Below are positions 42,905-51,282 of a DNA stretch of 64,000 nucleotides, in pieces; within the stretch, counting starts at the first letter, position 1, and every line of letters begins with the position of its first letter. The notes beneath the pieces were generated by a model that saw nothing but the letters and a program-made list of their open reading frames with translations, was not told the DNA's origin and searched no databases. The translations under genes were made by a program, and so were the position numbers. Origin of the DNA: Synergistaceae bacterium (GTDB lineage: Bacteria > Synergistota > Synergistia > Synergistales > Aminobacteriaceae); the NCBI GenBank assembly GCA_009783355.1, contig WRHH01000005.1:34334-98333 (forward strand), given 5' to 3'.

Positions 42905-43804
42905 CTATTCCTTTTCTTCTTCCATGAAAGACTGTCCCCAGCCAAGTTTTTCATGTATCAGGTCAAGGAAAGACCTGTCGTTCAACTGAATTGATTTTAT
43001 TGTTTTACTTGTCGAGAGGCTTACCGTTATCAGATCATTTGGCAGTATCTCGCAAGCCAGTTGTCCGTCGTATGAAAGCACTATGTCGCGTGAACAGCTG
43101 CGGGGGGCAAGAGATATTTCGTCCTGAGGCCCCGCAATTATCGGGCGTGCATAAAGAGTGTGAGCGCAAATCGGAACAAATATCATACATGCTATATGCG
43201 GCGGGACAATTGGGCCTCCCGCCGACAAAGAGTATGCAGTTGATCCTGTAGGAGAAGCCAGAATCACGCCATCAGTGGAGAGTCGTCCGAGCTTATGTTT
43301 ATTAAAATAAACATCCACTCTTAGAAGCTTTGCAACTACACATTCCGCAAGCACAAATTCGTTAAGGGCGTAAAACGAGTGGACTGTGTTCCCATCACGA
43401 ATGACGTTTCCAAAAAGGGTAGGACGCTCAAATATCGTGTAATTTCCCTTAATTATGCTATCTATGTCTTCGAATACGCACTCCGGCTTTCCGTACGTGA
43501 GGAAGCCCAGATGTCCAAAGTTTATTCCGTAAAGCGGAATACTATAATCGAGAACGTAGCGGCTTGCGTGCAGAAATGTCCCGTCTCCGCCAATAACAAT
43601 TGCAGCTTCAGTATTACTTAACCATTCCTGATCGGACACGCCTTCTACGTTCAGTACGGCAGCGTCATGAACCGGAAAAAGGAAATTTATACCATGTTCT
43701 TTCCCCCAGATGTAAATATCCCGACCCATCTCAATAGCTTGCTGTTTACGCGAGTTAATGAGTATTCCGATTTTTTTGGCGTGGATTCTGATCTTTTTAG
43801 TCAT
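42905..43804 (-). CDS. nadK: NAD kinase
   Basis: The 299-residue enzyme phosphorylates NAD to NADP. GGDGTFLHASR supplies the catalytic Asp motif, and GINFGHLGFLT, STDGVILASPTGSTAYSLSAGGPIV and PRSCSRDIVLSYDGQ are typical. It lies 6 bp after dxs and 5 bp before recN, forming an operon. Confidence 0.96.
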   Translation of the reverse strand: MTKKIRIHAKKIGILINSRKQQAIEMGRDIYIWGKEHGINFLFPVHDAAVLNVEGVSDQEWLSNTEAAIVIGGDGTFLHASRYVLDYSIPLYGINFGHLGFLTYGKPECVFEDIDSIIKGNYTIFERPTLFGNVIRDGNTVHSFYALNEFVLAECVVAKLLRVDVYFNKHKLGRLSTDGVILASPTGSTAYSLSAGGPIVPPHIACMIFVPICAHTLYARPIIAGPQDEISLAPRSCSRDIVLSYDGQLACEILPNDLITVSLSTSKTIKSIQLNDRSFLDLIHEKLGWGQSFMEEEKE

Positions 43805-43810
43805 GAAAAA

Positions 43811-45691
43811 CTAATTATTGTTCAGAAAGCTTGAAACGATGTTTTGAGCCGTTATTCCGCAAATTTCCCTTTGGCGCTTCACAGTAGCATGAGCAACAAA
43901 CACTGAAGGAACGCCAATTATCTTGACCCGGCATGGAGCGGCTATCTCAATGGCGCGAGCCGCTATAGCCTCGCCTATTCCTGCAGCTGTGTAATTATCC
44001 TCCGCTACTACCGCCATTGAATTACTCATGAGAATTTTATCGATTGTGACACAGTCTAGCGGTTTCAGTATTCTCAAGTCAATTACTGTTGGAATAGCTA
44101 TATCTTTCTTTGCAGCCATTTCCATAGCTTCAATAGCTGTGTTCACAGTAGCGCCGTATCCCATTACTGCCCATTCCGTCCCGTTATGAATTATCTCTGA
44201 TTTCGTAACATCAATTGATTTGTCTTCCGGTTTTTCTTCCTTTGACCCAAGCTCGCCATGCACGCGAGCGACAGCATTAAGTACATTTCCACGCGGATAC
44301 CTGATTATTATCGGCCCTTCTTTTTTATTTACGCTCGCGTAATTCATCATTCTGTCAAGGTCAGTCTCATCGCGCGGGGCAAATATTTTTATGTTCGGGA
44401 TAGCGCGGCACCATGAAACATCAAGTAATCCCTGATGAGTTTCTCCGTCGTCGCCTATCAGCCCCGCGCGGTCAACCATTATTACAACAGGGAGATTCTG
44501 CAGGGCTATGTCATGTGTAAGCTGATCAACAGCCCGCTGCAGAAAAGTGGAATATATGAACACCCATGGTTTAAGGCCGCCCGCAGCCAAACCCGCCGCC
44601 ATAGTCATCATATGGCTTTCGGCTATTCCAACATCAAAGAATCTGTTTGGATTATTTTTTGCAAAATCGTCCAGTTTTGTTCCCGAAGTCATTGCGGCGG
44701 TAAGGCAGACAATACGAGAATCTTTTGCTGCAATGGCTTCTATCCTTTCTGACGCCGCCAAGCTCCAACTCTTTGTTTTTTCGCTGCCGCTTTGAGAAGG
44801 GACCCCATGGTAATACACGGGGTTATTTTCAGCTTCAGTGTAACCTTTCCCTTTCGTTGTAATGAAATGCAGCAGTGATGGGCGGTCATATCTCTTGGCA
44901 AGCTGCAGAACCCCCTCTATGGTTTGTATGTCGTGTCCGTCAAAAGGTCCCCAGTAGTTTATTCCGAGGTCGTCAAATATGTTATCCGGCTTCATAATGT
45001 GCTTGATATGATCTCTAAAACGCTCAAGCCGTTTCTCAACGGAATTTCCGCCCGGTATCGTCGCGCATATTTTCTTTATCGATTTTTTTAGCTTATTATA
45101 CGCGGGATTTGAACTCAATCTTGCTATTGAATGTGAAATTCCGCCAACGCGGCGGTTTATGGAGTGCGTATTGTCGTTTAGAATCAAAATAACGCGCGTA
45201 TTAAGTTCGCGAACATGATTGAGAGCTTCGAACGCGAGCCCGTTTATGAGAGAAGCGTCGCCAATAACGGCAACTACATGATGATTTTTGTTCAATAAGT
45301 CCCGCGCTTTAGCGTATCCTAACGCGGCTGATATTGAAGTGCTGCTGTGTCCGACATTGAAGTGGTCAAACTCACTCTCGCTTCGTTTTGGAAATCCGCT
45401 TATCCCACCTTCCGTACGCAACGTATGAAACATGCTCAATCTATCCGTCAGGATTTTATGCGCATACGCCTGATGCCCGACGTCATAGACGACCTTGTCC
45501 TCTCTCAGATCAAACTGGCGAAGAATGGCCATACTCAACTCAACGCAGCCAAGGGACGACGCCATATGCCCGCCGTTTTGCAAAGATACGTCAATAATAA
45601 GCTTTCTGACTTCGAGAGCCAGTTCCGAAAGCTTATCCTGATCCAATTTTTTTAGGCTGTCATAACCAAAACCGTTTTCAAGAAATCCCAT
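43811..45691 (-). CDS. dxs: 1-deoxy-D-xylulose-5-phosphate synthase
   Basis: The 626-residue thiamine-diphosphate enzyme condenses pyruvate with glyceraldehyde 3-phosphate in the first step of the MEP isoprenoid pathway. DVGHQAYAHKILT, the GDASLINGLAFEALN ThDP-binding motif, GPFDGHD, and DRAGLIGDDGETHQG are present. The first ThDP motif has GDAS where GDG is usual (GDGAL in most Dxs). AAGAGG precedes the ATG. It heads the dxs-nadK-recN operon. Confidence 0.97.
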   Translation of the reverse strand: MGFLENGFGYDSLKKLDQDKLSELALEVRKLIIDVSLQNGGHMASSLGCVELSMAILRQFDLREDKVVYDVGHQAYAHKILTDRLSMFHTLRTEGGISGFPKRSESEFDHFNVGHSSTSISAALGYAKARDLLNKNHHVVAVIGDASLINGLAFEALNHVRELNTRVILILNDNTHSINRRVGGISHSIARLSSNPAYNKLKKSIKKICATIPGGNSVEKRLERFRDHIKHIMKPDNIFDDLGINYWGPFDGHDIQTIEGVLQLAKRYDRPSLLHFITTKGKGYTEAENNPVYYHGVPSQSGSEKTKSWSLAASERIEAIAAKDSRIVCLTAAMTSGTKLDDFAKNNPNRFFDVGIAESHMMTMAAGLAAGGLKPWVFIYSTFLQRAVDQLTHDIALQNLPVVIMVDRAGLIGDDGETHQGLLDVSWCRAIPNIKIFAPRDETDLDRMMNYASVNKKEGPIIIRYPRGNVLNAVARVHGELGSKEEKPEDKSIDVTKSEIIHNGTEWAVMGYGATVNTAIEAMEMAAKKDIAIPTVIDLRILKPLDCVTIDKILMSNSMAVVAEDNYTAAGIGEAIAARAIEIAAPCRVKIIGVPSVFVAHATVKRQREICGITAQNIVSSFLNNN

Positions 45692-45801
45692 AGCATACCT
45701 CTTATTTGTTAAATGTTATATAGATTGATTTTATCATTTATTTAAACAAATTGCCTCAAAAATTGCCAAAATAATTGTTACTTAAACTTGACAGCTTTGA
45801 T

Positions 45802-46269
45802 TCAAGAATTACCCTTGTCCATCAACAAATGAGATATCTCTTTCTGGAAGCTGTCAATGTCGGTGAACTCTCTGTATACTGACGCAAAGCGAACGTAAGC
45901 GACTGAATTGATTTTCTTAAGTTCATCCATTATTTTCTGCCCGATTAATGTCACAGGGACATCTTCGTCAACCTCGCGTCTAAGTTGCTTTTCAACATTT
46001 GCAGCTATTTCTTCGATCTGATCATAAGCAATTGGCAGTTTTTCGCATGATTTAAGTATACCGCGCACAATTTTGTCGCGAACGAAAGCTTCTCTTCTTC
46101 CATCTTTCTTTATTACCCGCAATGATCGCCTCTCTTCAAAACGTTCATATGTTGTGAACCGGGTCTGGCACTCTGGACATTCGCGGCGGCGGCGTACTGT
46201 GTCGCCATCTTCCGCCATTCTGGAGTCTATTACTCTAGTCTCAATTGTACCGCAATTTGGACATTTCAA
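45802..46269 (-). CDS. nrdR: Transcriptional regulator NrdR
   Basis: The start is TTG at 46269, giving LKCPNCGTIETRV, with AAGGGGAAGGA just upstream; the longer open frame has no other support. The 155-residue protein has a zinc ribbon (CPNC and CPEC), the RRRRECPECQTRFTTYER block and an ATP-cone domain (VIKKDGRREAF). NrdR represses ribonucleotide reductase genes when dATP is high. No nrd gene is in the window. A repeat island lies just upstream. Confidence 0.95.
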   Translation of the reverse strand: MKCPNCGTIETRVIDSRMAEDGDTVRRRRECPECQTRFTTYERFEERRSLRVIKKDGRREAFVRDKIVRGILKSCEKLPIAYDQIEEIAANVEKQLRREVDEDVPVTLIGQKIMDELKKINSVAYVRFASVYREFTDIDSFQKEISHLLMDKGNS

Positions 46270-46332
46270 TAGATTCCTTCCCCTTTCATAACTCCATTTC
46301 AACGCTGGATAAAATTGGGCTCCTAACGAAAA

Positions 46333-46467
46333 CGGGCGGGGAACCACCCCGCCCGCCAAGCAGGCGTCCCTCCGCAGGAGGGGAATGCCGCCCCAAATAT
46401 CTTCTGTCTTTATCTTTTTGCTTTTGTCTTTATCTGTAAACTGAAAACTGTAAACTGTAAACAGTTC
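46333..46467 (-). repeat. Repeat island between nrdR and rpsU
   Basis: From the rpsU stop outward: AACTGTA/AAACTGT heptamers (46439-46463), an AAAGACAAAAGCAAAAAGAT-like purine tract on the minus strand, and a double hairpin (46334-46394, GGGCGGGG...CCCCGCCC and CCCTCC...GGAGGGG then CCGCCC). The terminal CTAC and spacer of other islands are replaced by CCAAATATC. Confidence 0.7.
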
Positions 46468-46659
46468 TTAGCTTCTTGATCTACTGCTCTTGCGCTTTCT
46501 TGCAGCTTCTGCTCTTTTTGTTTTCTTAGCTTCGCTTGGCTTTTCGTAATGCTCGCGTTTTCTGACTTCGCGAAGCGTGCCCACTTTAGATACTTCGCGT
46601 TTAAATCTCCGCAGAGTGTCCTCTAAATTTTCTCCTTCTTTACGAACGACAGTTGTCAT
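46468..46659 (-). CDS. rpsU: Ribosomal protein bS21
   Basis: The 63-residue basic protein [21 protein letters not shown] continues with [21 protein letters not shown], matching the S21 pattern, and ends in a Lys/Arg/Ser-rich tail. It is a small-subunit protein involved in mRNA binding. GGGGGGAA precedes the ATG. It follows the HIT gene by 32 bp. Confidence 0.95.
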   Translation of the reverse strand: MTTVVRKEGENLEDTLRRFKREVSKVGTLREVRKREHYEKPSEAKKTKRAEAARKRKSSRSRS

Positions 46660-46691
46660 TAAATGATTCCCCCCCTTCAGTTTATCCTGAC

Positions 46692-47024
46692 TTAACCAGG
46701 AGGCCAGCCAAGATTGCGCCCTGCCAGAATATGCAAGTGAAGGTGCGGAACGGTTTGCCCTCCATGCTCCCCCGTATTGATAACAAGACGATAACCTTGT
46801 TTGTCTAGATCAAGTTTACTTACAACTTGAATAACAACATCCATGAACCCCGACCACAACCTAGAGTCAATAACTTCCGTCGCGTTCTTAACGTGTTCTT
46901 TCGGAACAACCACAATATGTGTTGGCGCTTGAGGAGCTACATCATTAAATGCAATGACATTATCATTTTCAAACACAATCTGTGCAGGAATTTCACCTTT
47001 TATAATTTTGCAGAACACACACAC
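46692..47024 (-). CDS. HIT-family nucleotide hydrolase/transferase
   Basis: The start is set at GTG 47024 ([14 protein letters not shown]) because GGGGGGA lies 6 bases upstream and family members begin MCIFCKI; an in-frame TTG five codons earlier is the alternative. The 110-residue protein has the histidine triad in [12 protein letters not shown] and the GGQTV element before it. It probably hydrolyses adenosine phosphoramidate or similar nucleotides (HinT type). Confidence 0.94.
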   Translation of the reverse strand: MCVFCKIIKGEIPAQIVFENDNVIAFNDVAPQAPTHIVVVPKEHVKNATEVIDSRLWSGFMDVVIQVVSKLDLDKQGYRLVINTGEHGGQTVPHLHLHILAGRNLGWPPG

Positions 47025-47052
47025 TGATGATCCCCCCAAAATACAAGTTATA

Positions 47053-48087
47053 TTATTTTACCATATTTTCATTCGATGAAATAGCCCTTGCCCAAAGTCT
47101 TACTGAAGTATTCTCGTGTGTTAGCAATTCATTGATTTTTTGTGTAAGCCAGCGCGGATAAACCCTTTTGTCATACCTCTTCAGCATGTTCAAGGCTGAA
47201 ATAATTAATTTTTCATTTTTGAGATCTGAAAAAATATTTTTAAGTACAACTTCGCTTGGCAACGCCGGAAATGTCCATCTTGTAATAAGAAATTCCGTTA
47301 TTTTTAACGATGGATGCTCCATAAACTTTGATATTACATAATTATTATCCGCTGCCAAATATATAGTTCTCTTAATAAAAGCGAGAGCTTCCTGTTCGTT
47401 AAGGTCTTCTATTTTATCCGAGACAATCCTAATTATTTTCTGCACATATTCGCTCGGTAACTGAAATTTATTAATAGAATCAAGCATTTTTCCGGTTATC
47501 GGATATTGTTTAAGGATTTTGAGCAATGTATCCATTATCAGCGGGACATTTACAAATTTTGATAAATTTTGTACCGTCATTATCCTTACTTCTTCTCTTG
47601 ACGCCTCAAGGCGAATAATGATATCCGATATTTCCTTATTTTGTACTTCATTTTGCTTCCTTTTTCGTATTGTATTAATTTCTCTTGCAAGCTTTTCAAG
47701 TACCGAATCAACATGCTCATATATAGCGCGTTCGCGCGCTTCCTTAGCAACTTCCTCCTCGTGTTCAGCGCGAATTTTTGCTTCGCGCGATTGTTCTTTT
47801 TCAGAATATTTCCTTTTCCACCAGATAAAAAACGATACCCTTTTATCGGGTGGACAGTCGAGACTTGCATCACAACAAGACAGTTCTTCAGGAGAAAGGT
47901 TTTTTAAGAGTATATAAGCGTTCGAGATTTGTTCATATTTTTTTGTACTGAATGATCCGGCTATATCAGGGTGATGAGTTCGCGCAAGGCGCCTAAAGGC
48001 AGAACGAATTTGCCGGGCGTCCGCTCCGGGTTTCAGCCCAAGAAGATTAAAGCTTGAGTTTATTTTGTAAGTCAGATTTTCTTTCAT
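47053..48087 (-). CDS. J-domain protein with HEAT-like C-terminal region
   Basis: The 344-residue protein has an N-terminal J domain (about 12-65) with the HPD motif in RTHHPDIAG, so it should stimulate a DnaK-type chaperone. A charged coiled-coil linker (about 90-150) with SREAKIRAEHEEEVAKEARER follows. The rest is helical with HEAT/armadillo-like repeats (IIRLEASREEVRIMTVQNLSKF; HPSLKITEFLITRW). There is no zinc domain or G/F region, so it is not DnaJ itself. Its ATG overlaps the TtcA-like stop (ATGA), suggesting coupled synthesis. Confidence 0.82.
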   Translation of the reverse strand: MKENLTYKINSSFNLLGLKPGADARQIRSAFRRLARTHHPDIAGSFSTKKYEQISNAYILLKNLSPEELSCCDASLDCPPDKRVSFFIWWKRKYSEKEQSREAKIRAEHEEEVAKEARERAIYEHVDSVLEKLAREINTIRKRKQNEVQNKEISDIIIRLEASREEVRIMTVQNLSKFVNVPLIMDTLLKILKQYPITGKMLDSINKFQLPSEYVQKIIRIVSDKIEDLNEQEALAFIKRTIYLAADNNYVISKFMEHPSLKITEFLITRWTFPALPSEVVLKNIFSDLKNEKLIISALNMLKRYDKRVYPRWLTQKINELLTHENTSVRLWARAISSNENMVK

Positions 48088-48881
48088 TCAATATTCTCCC
48101 ACTTATCATTATCGGAAAGGTTTTTTAAAGCGTTTAATGTATTTGAATGAATATCCGGCACGGTTTTCTTCAACGTTATTAATAGTTCCTTTATTCTTTG
48201 GCGTTCGGTGGCGCCTGCATAGAGGCAGTTATTCCCCTGAACCGGAAGTCCGAGTCTTGCAGTTTCACTTACTATTTTGCTTTCCCTGACATATATTAAT
48301 GGACGTATCAGCCATAAATCCGTGCGATCCTGATAAAATTTCGGCTTGAAGCTTTTGAACCTGCCTGCTCTCCAAAGGTTCATGTATGCGGTCTCAACAG
48401 CATCGTCCAAATTGTGCCCCAAGGCTAAAATATTGAAATTATTCACCTTGGCGAAACCGCTTAAGACGCCTCTTCTCATGTTAGAGCAAAAGCTGCACGG
48501 AGACCGCTCATTCCGTTTGCTTATTATATCAAGTATCGGGTGAAAGATTGTGAAAAGAGGCAGCCCCAAGGATTCGCAGAATTCACGAATAAGCTCGGTA
48601 TCCGCGTGTTCCTCCATCGTTACCGTACAAGCCGAAAGAGAAAACTTCACGGGAGATCTTGAACGAAGCTCCGCAAGTACGAGAGCAAGCAAAAGACTGT
48701 CCTTGCCTCCGGACAACCCCACAAGGACATTGTCCCCGTCATGCAACATTGAGTAATTACCCACAGCCCTTCCAACATCCCTGCGAATTGAAGCGGAAAT
48801 TAAATATTTACTCAAAAAATTCCACCACCTTGAAAAACAATTCAGAATCCATATTTCGAGTGAGGAGTTTCCATTTTCCAT
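48084..48881 (-). CDS. TtcA-family tRNA 2-thiolation enzyme
   Basis: The 265-residue protein has the PP-loop motif LSGGKDSLLLALVL, the CSFCSNMRRGVL cysteine pair, LGHNLDDAVETAYMN, and a later YAGAT element where a third Cys (NNCLYAG) is found. This is the layout of TtcA, which thiolates cytidine 32 in tRNA using an iron-sulfur cluster. Some family members act on other positions, so the exact site is not certain. The ATG has no clear ribosome-binding site. Confidence 0.88.
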   Translation of the reverse strand: MENGNSSLEIWILNCFSRWWNFLSKYLISASIRRDVGRAVGNYSMLHDGDNVLVGLSGGKDSLLLALVLAELRSRSPVKFSLSACTVTMEEHADTELIREFCESLGLPLFTIFHPILDIISKRNERSPCSFCSNMRRGVLSGFAKVNNFNILALGHNLDDAVETAYMNLWRAGRFKSFKPKFYQDRTDLWLIRPLIYVRESKIVSETARLGLPVQGNNCLYAGATERQRIKELLITLKKTVPDIHSNTLNALKNLSDNDKWENIE

Positions 48882-48939
48882 TGTAATGTCATTAAGTTAA
48901 GCAAAAAAGACATAAGCAACTTAATTTACAGGTCTTTGC

Positions 48940-49080
48940 GCCTCGGCGAAGCCGCTCTTTACGCCAGCGTCTTTTTGCGACGAAGCAATCCAGTGGTTTT
49001 TGGCACTTTGGTACTATCGTTTCATGGTAATCCAGTATCTTTTGCTTTTGTCTTTTCTAATCCCTAATCCCTAATCCCTG
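48940..49080 (-). repeat. Repeat island between the TtcA-like gene and pth
   Basis: From the pth stop: GGGATTA copies (49058-49078), a CTTTTGCTTTTGTCTTTTC tract, one copy of the 42-bp unit seen at 29928 (CTGGATTACCATGAAACGAT, then AGTACCAAAGTGCC), the module GAAGCAATCCAG, and GCCTCGGCGAAGCCGCTCTT with neighbouring hairpins. The 42-bp unit and GAAGCAATCCAG modules occur together here and at 29928-30214. Confidence 0.7.
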
Positions 49081-49638
49081 TTTTGCATTCACCACGTTCA
49101 TCGCTTTTTCAATTCCCTCTTCCGCCCATAAAAGCGCAGCTTCAGCGGCTTTATCTATCAGGGCGGGTAAATCGTCTTTGTTCTCTTCCGGGAAATGTCC
49201 CAATACCCAATTCCTCATGTTTCCGCCTACAGGTTTATTTCCCACTCCCACCCGAAGACGCGGGATTTCTAGCGTTCCAAGGGCGCCAATTACCGATGCC
49301 AGCCCGTTGTGTCCGCCGGCCGAACCTTTTGTTCTTATGCGGAGCTTCCCAAAAGGCAACGCAACATCATCGCAGACTATTAGAATATCCTCTGCGTTTA
49401 TTTTGTAAAAATCGAACGCCTCACGCGCGGATAAGCCGCTCAGGTTCATCCATGTGTGAGGCTTCAACAACGCTATTCCACGAGTGTTTCCCAATATCCA
49501 GAATTCGCCCCCGAACTTCTTTGAAGGCGCTCCGGCATTTTTCTGGGACAATATATGGTCGACGATTAGCCATCCTATATTGTGACGGGTAAACACATAA
49601 TCGTAACCTGGATTGCCAAGGCCGACAATGAGTTTCAT
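49057..49638 (-). CDS. pth: Peptidyl-tRNA hydrolase
   Basis: The 193-residue enzyme frees tRNA from stalled peptidyl-tRNA. The N terminus LIVGLGNPGYDYVFTRHNIGW contains the catalytic His (H20), with the conserved Asn in KPHTWMNLSG, DDVALPFGKLRIRTKGSAGGHNG and RLRVGVGNKP. The final QGLGIRD and its stop are encoded by the GGGATTA repeat. It lies 10 bp after rplY in the same direction. Confidence 0.96.
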   Translation of the reverse strand: MKLIVGLGNPGYDYVFTRHNIGWLIVDHILSQKNAGAPSKKFGGEFWILGNTRGIALLKPHTWMNLSGLSAREAFDFYKINAEDILIVCDDVALPFGKLRIRTKGSAGGHNGLASVIGALGTLEIPRLRVGVGNKPVGGNMRNWVLGHFPEENKDDLPALIDKAAEAALLWAEEGIEKAMNVVNAKQGLGIRD

Positions 49639-49648
49639 TTTTTAAAAA

Positions 49649-50290
49649 CTAATCGTCACCTTTCGCTGCCTTCCCCTTTGCCACTACCTCAACTTCTTTT
49701 TGTTCCGCTGCGCCGGTTTCATCCTCTATGCGCGGAGGAAGGATTGATACGACAACTTCGTTTGGATCCGACATTATCTCATAGTCCTTAACAGGAATAT
49801 CTTTTATATGTATAGAATCATTTATTCCAAGATCGGAAATATCAATCTCAATTGATGCAGGCATGTTGATTGGGATAGTCTCTATTTCGAGGTCCTTAAC
49901 GTGATCGACTATTCCGCCTTCTTTCATTCCCGGTGATTTATCCTGACCGGTTATCACAACCGGGACGTTAACAGTTATTTTGCGCCCGCGGATGAGCCTC
50001 ATGAAATCAACATGACTGATTTTACCTGTTATTACATTGCGCTGCACTTCACGGATAAGGCACATTTCTTCGCCGCCGTCGGGAAGGCGTAAGTTAAGCC
50101 TCATTGCTTCCCAATGCGCTCCTCTAAGAAGTTTTGCTATTTGCACGTGTTCAACTTTACCTAATATAGTTTCCTTCACTTCCGGGCCATAGTACACACA
50201 GGGAACGTAACCCGCCAAGCGAAGCGCGCGTAGCGCGCTTGGGGAAGATTTTTCTCTGCGTTCCATCACTATCGTTACTAACTCAGACAC
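49649..50290 (-). CDS. rplY: Ribosomal protein bL25, Ctc/TL5 form
   Basis: The 213-residue protein starts at GTG (MSELVTIVMERREKSSPSALR). The L25 domain (GYVPCVYYG; VQRNVITGKISHVDF) is followed by the TL5/Ctc C-terminal domain with KEGGIVDHVKDLEIETIPINM, HIKDIPV and VVSILPPR. A tail rich in Glu, Lys and Val ends AKGDD. It binds 5S rRNA. It forms the usual cluster with pth and prs. Confidence 0.95.
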   Translation of the reverse strand: MSELVTIVMERREKSSPSALRALRLAGYVPCVYYGPEVKETILGKVEHVQIAKLLRGAHWEAMRLNLRLPDGGEEMCLIREVQRNVITGKISHVDFMRLIRGRKITVNVPVVITGQDKSPGMKEGGIVDHVKDLEIETIPINMPASIEIDISDLGINDSIHIKDIPVKDYEIMSDPNEVVVSILPPRIEDETGAAEQKEVEVVAKGKAAKGDD

Positions 50291-50311
50291 TTAAAACAAC
50301 TCCTTATTTTT

Positions 50312-51280
50312 TTATTTTTCAAATAAATTACTTATTGATCTTTCGCTATGAACACGCATTACAGCTTCGGCGAAAAGCGGGGCTATGGAGAGCTGATTAA
50401 TTTTTTCGCAGAATTTTGATTCGTTTAGCGGTATGGTGTCGGTAATAATTACTTTCTCAATCATTGATTTTTTCAGTCTTTCTATGGCAGGGCCGGATAG
50501 GACTCCATGCGTAGCGCAAGCAAGCACGCGTTTTGCACCTCGCTCCATGAGTCCTTTGGCTGCATTACATAGTGTGCCGGCTGTGTCAATAATGTCATCC
50601 ACAAGGATTGCAGTTTTTCCTTTAACGTTTCCGATTATTTCCATGAGCTCACAATAATTGGCAACTTCGTTTGAACGCCTTTTATCGACTATTGCAAGAT
50701 CAGCGTTCAACGACACCGCAAATCTACGCGCCCGCACAACTCCGCCTACGTCCGGCGAAACTACGACTATGCTATTTTTACTTATTTCATTCTCCAATTG
50801 CTCATGAAAGTATGAAGCCAATAACTGCATTCCTGTTAGATGATCAACCGGTATATCAAAAAACCCCTGAATCTGTCCGGCATGAAGATCTGCTGTAATA
50901 ACCCGGTGAGCTCCGCTTCCGGTTATTAAATTTGCTACAAGTTTTGATGTTATCGCCTCTCTCGGTTTACTTTTTCTATCCTGCCTTGCATAACCAAAAT
51001 ATGGTATCACGGCGTTTATACGAGTTGCTGACGCGCGTTTCAGCGCGTCAATCATCACAAGAAGTTCCATTAAGTTATCATTAGCAGGAGTAGATGTAGG
51101 CTGTATTACATAAACATCGCAACCTCTGACGCTCTCCTCAATTGAAAGGCCAATTTCACCATCCGAGAACCGATAATGCTTTGAAGCAGAAAGCCTCATT
51201 CCTAACTCACTGCAAACGCGTTTTGCAAAATCATGGTGTGCGGTACCTGAAAATATTTTAATTTCTTCAGTATCACTCAT
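50312..51280 (-). CDS. prs: Ribose-phosphate pyrophosphokinase
   Basis: The 322-residue enzyme makes PRPP from ribose 5-phosphate and ATP. IPYFGYARQDRKSKPREAITSK is the ATP-binding flexible loop, VITADLHAGQIQGFF the metal-binding element and ILVDDIIDTAGTL the PRPP-binding loop. The ATG lies 2 bp after the glmU stop. Confidence 0.97.
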   Translation of the reverse strand: MSDTEEIKIFSGTAHHDFAKRVCSELGMRLSASKHYRFSDGEIGLSIEESVRGCDVYVIQPTSTPANDNLMELLVMIDALKRASATRINAVIPYFGYARQDRKSKPREAITSKLVANLITGSGAHRVITADLHAGQIQGFFDIPVDHLTGMQLLASYFHEQLENEISKNSIVVVSPDVGGVVRARRFAVSLNADLAIVDKRRSNEVANYCELMEIIGNVKGKTAILVDDIIDTAGTLCNAAKGLMERGAKRVLACATHGVLSGPAIERLKKSMIEKVIITDTIPLNESKFCEKINQLSIAPLFAEAVMRVHSERSISNLFEK

Positions 51281-51282
51281 AT

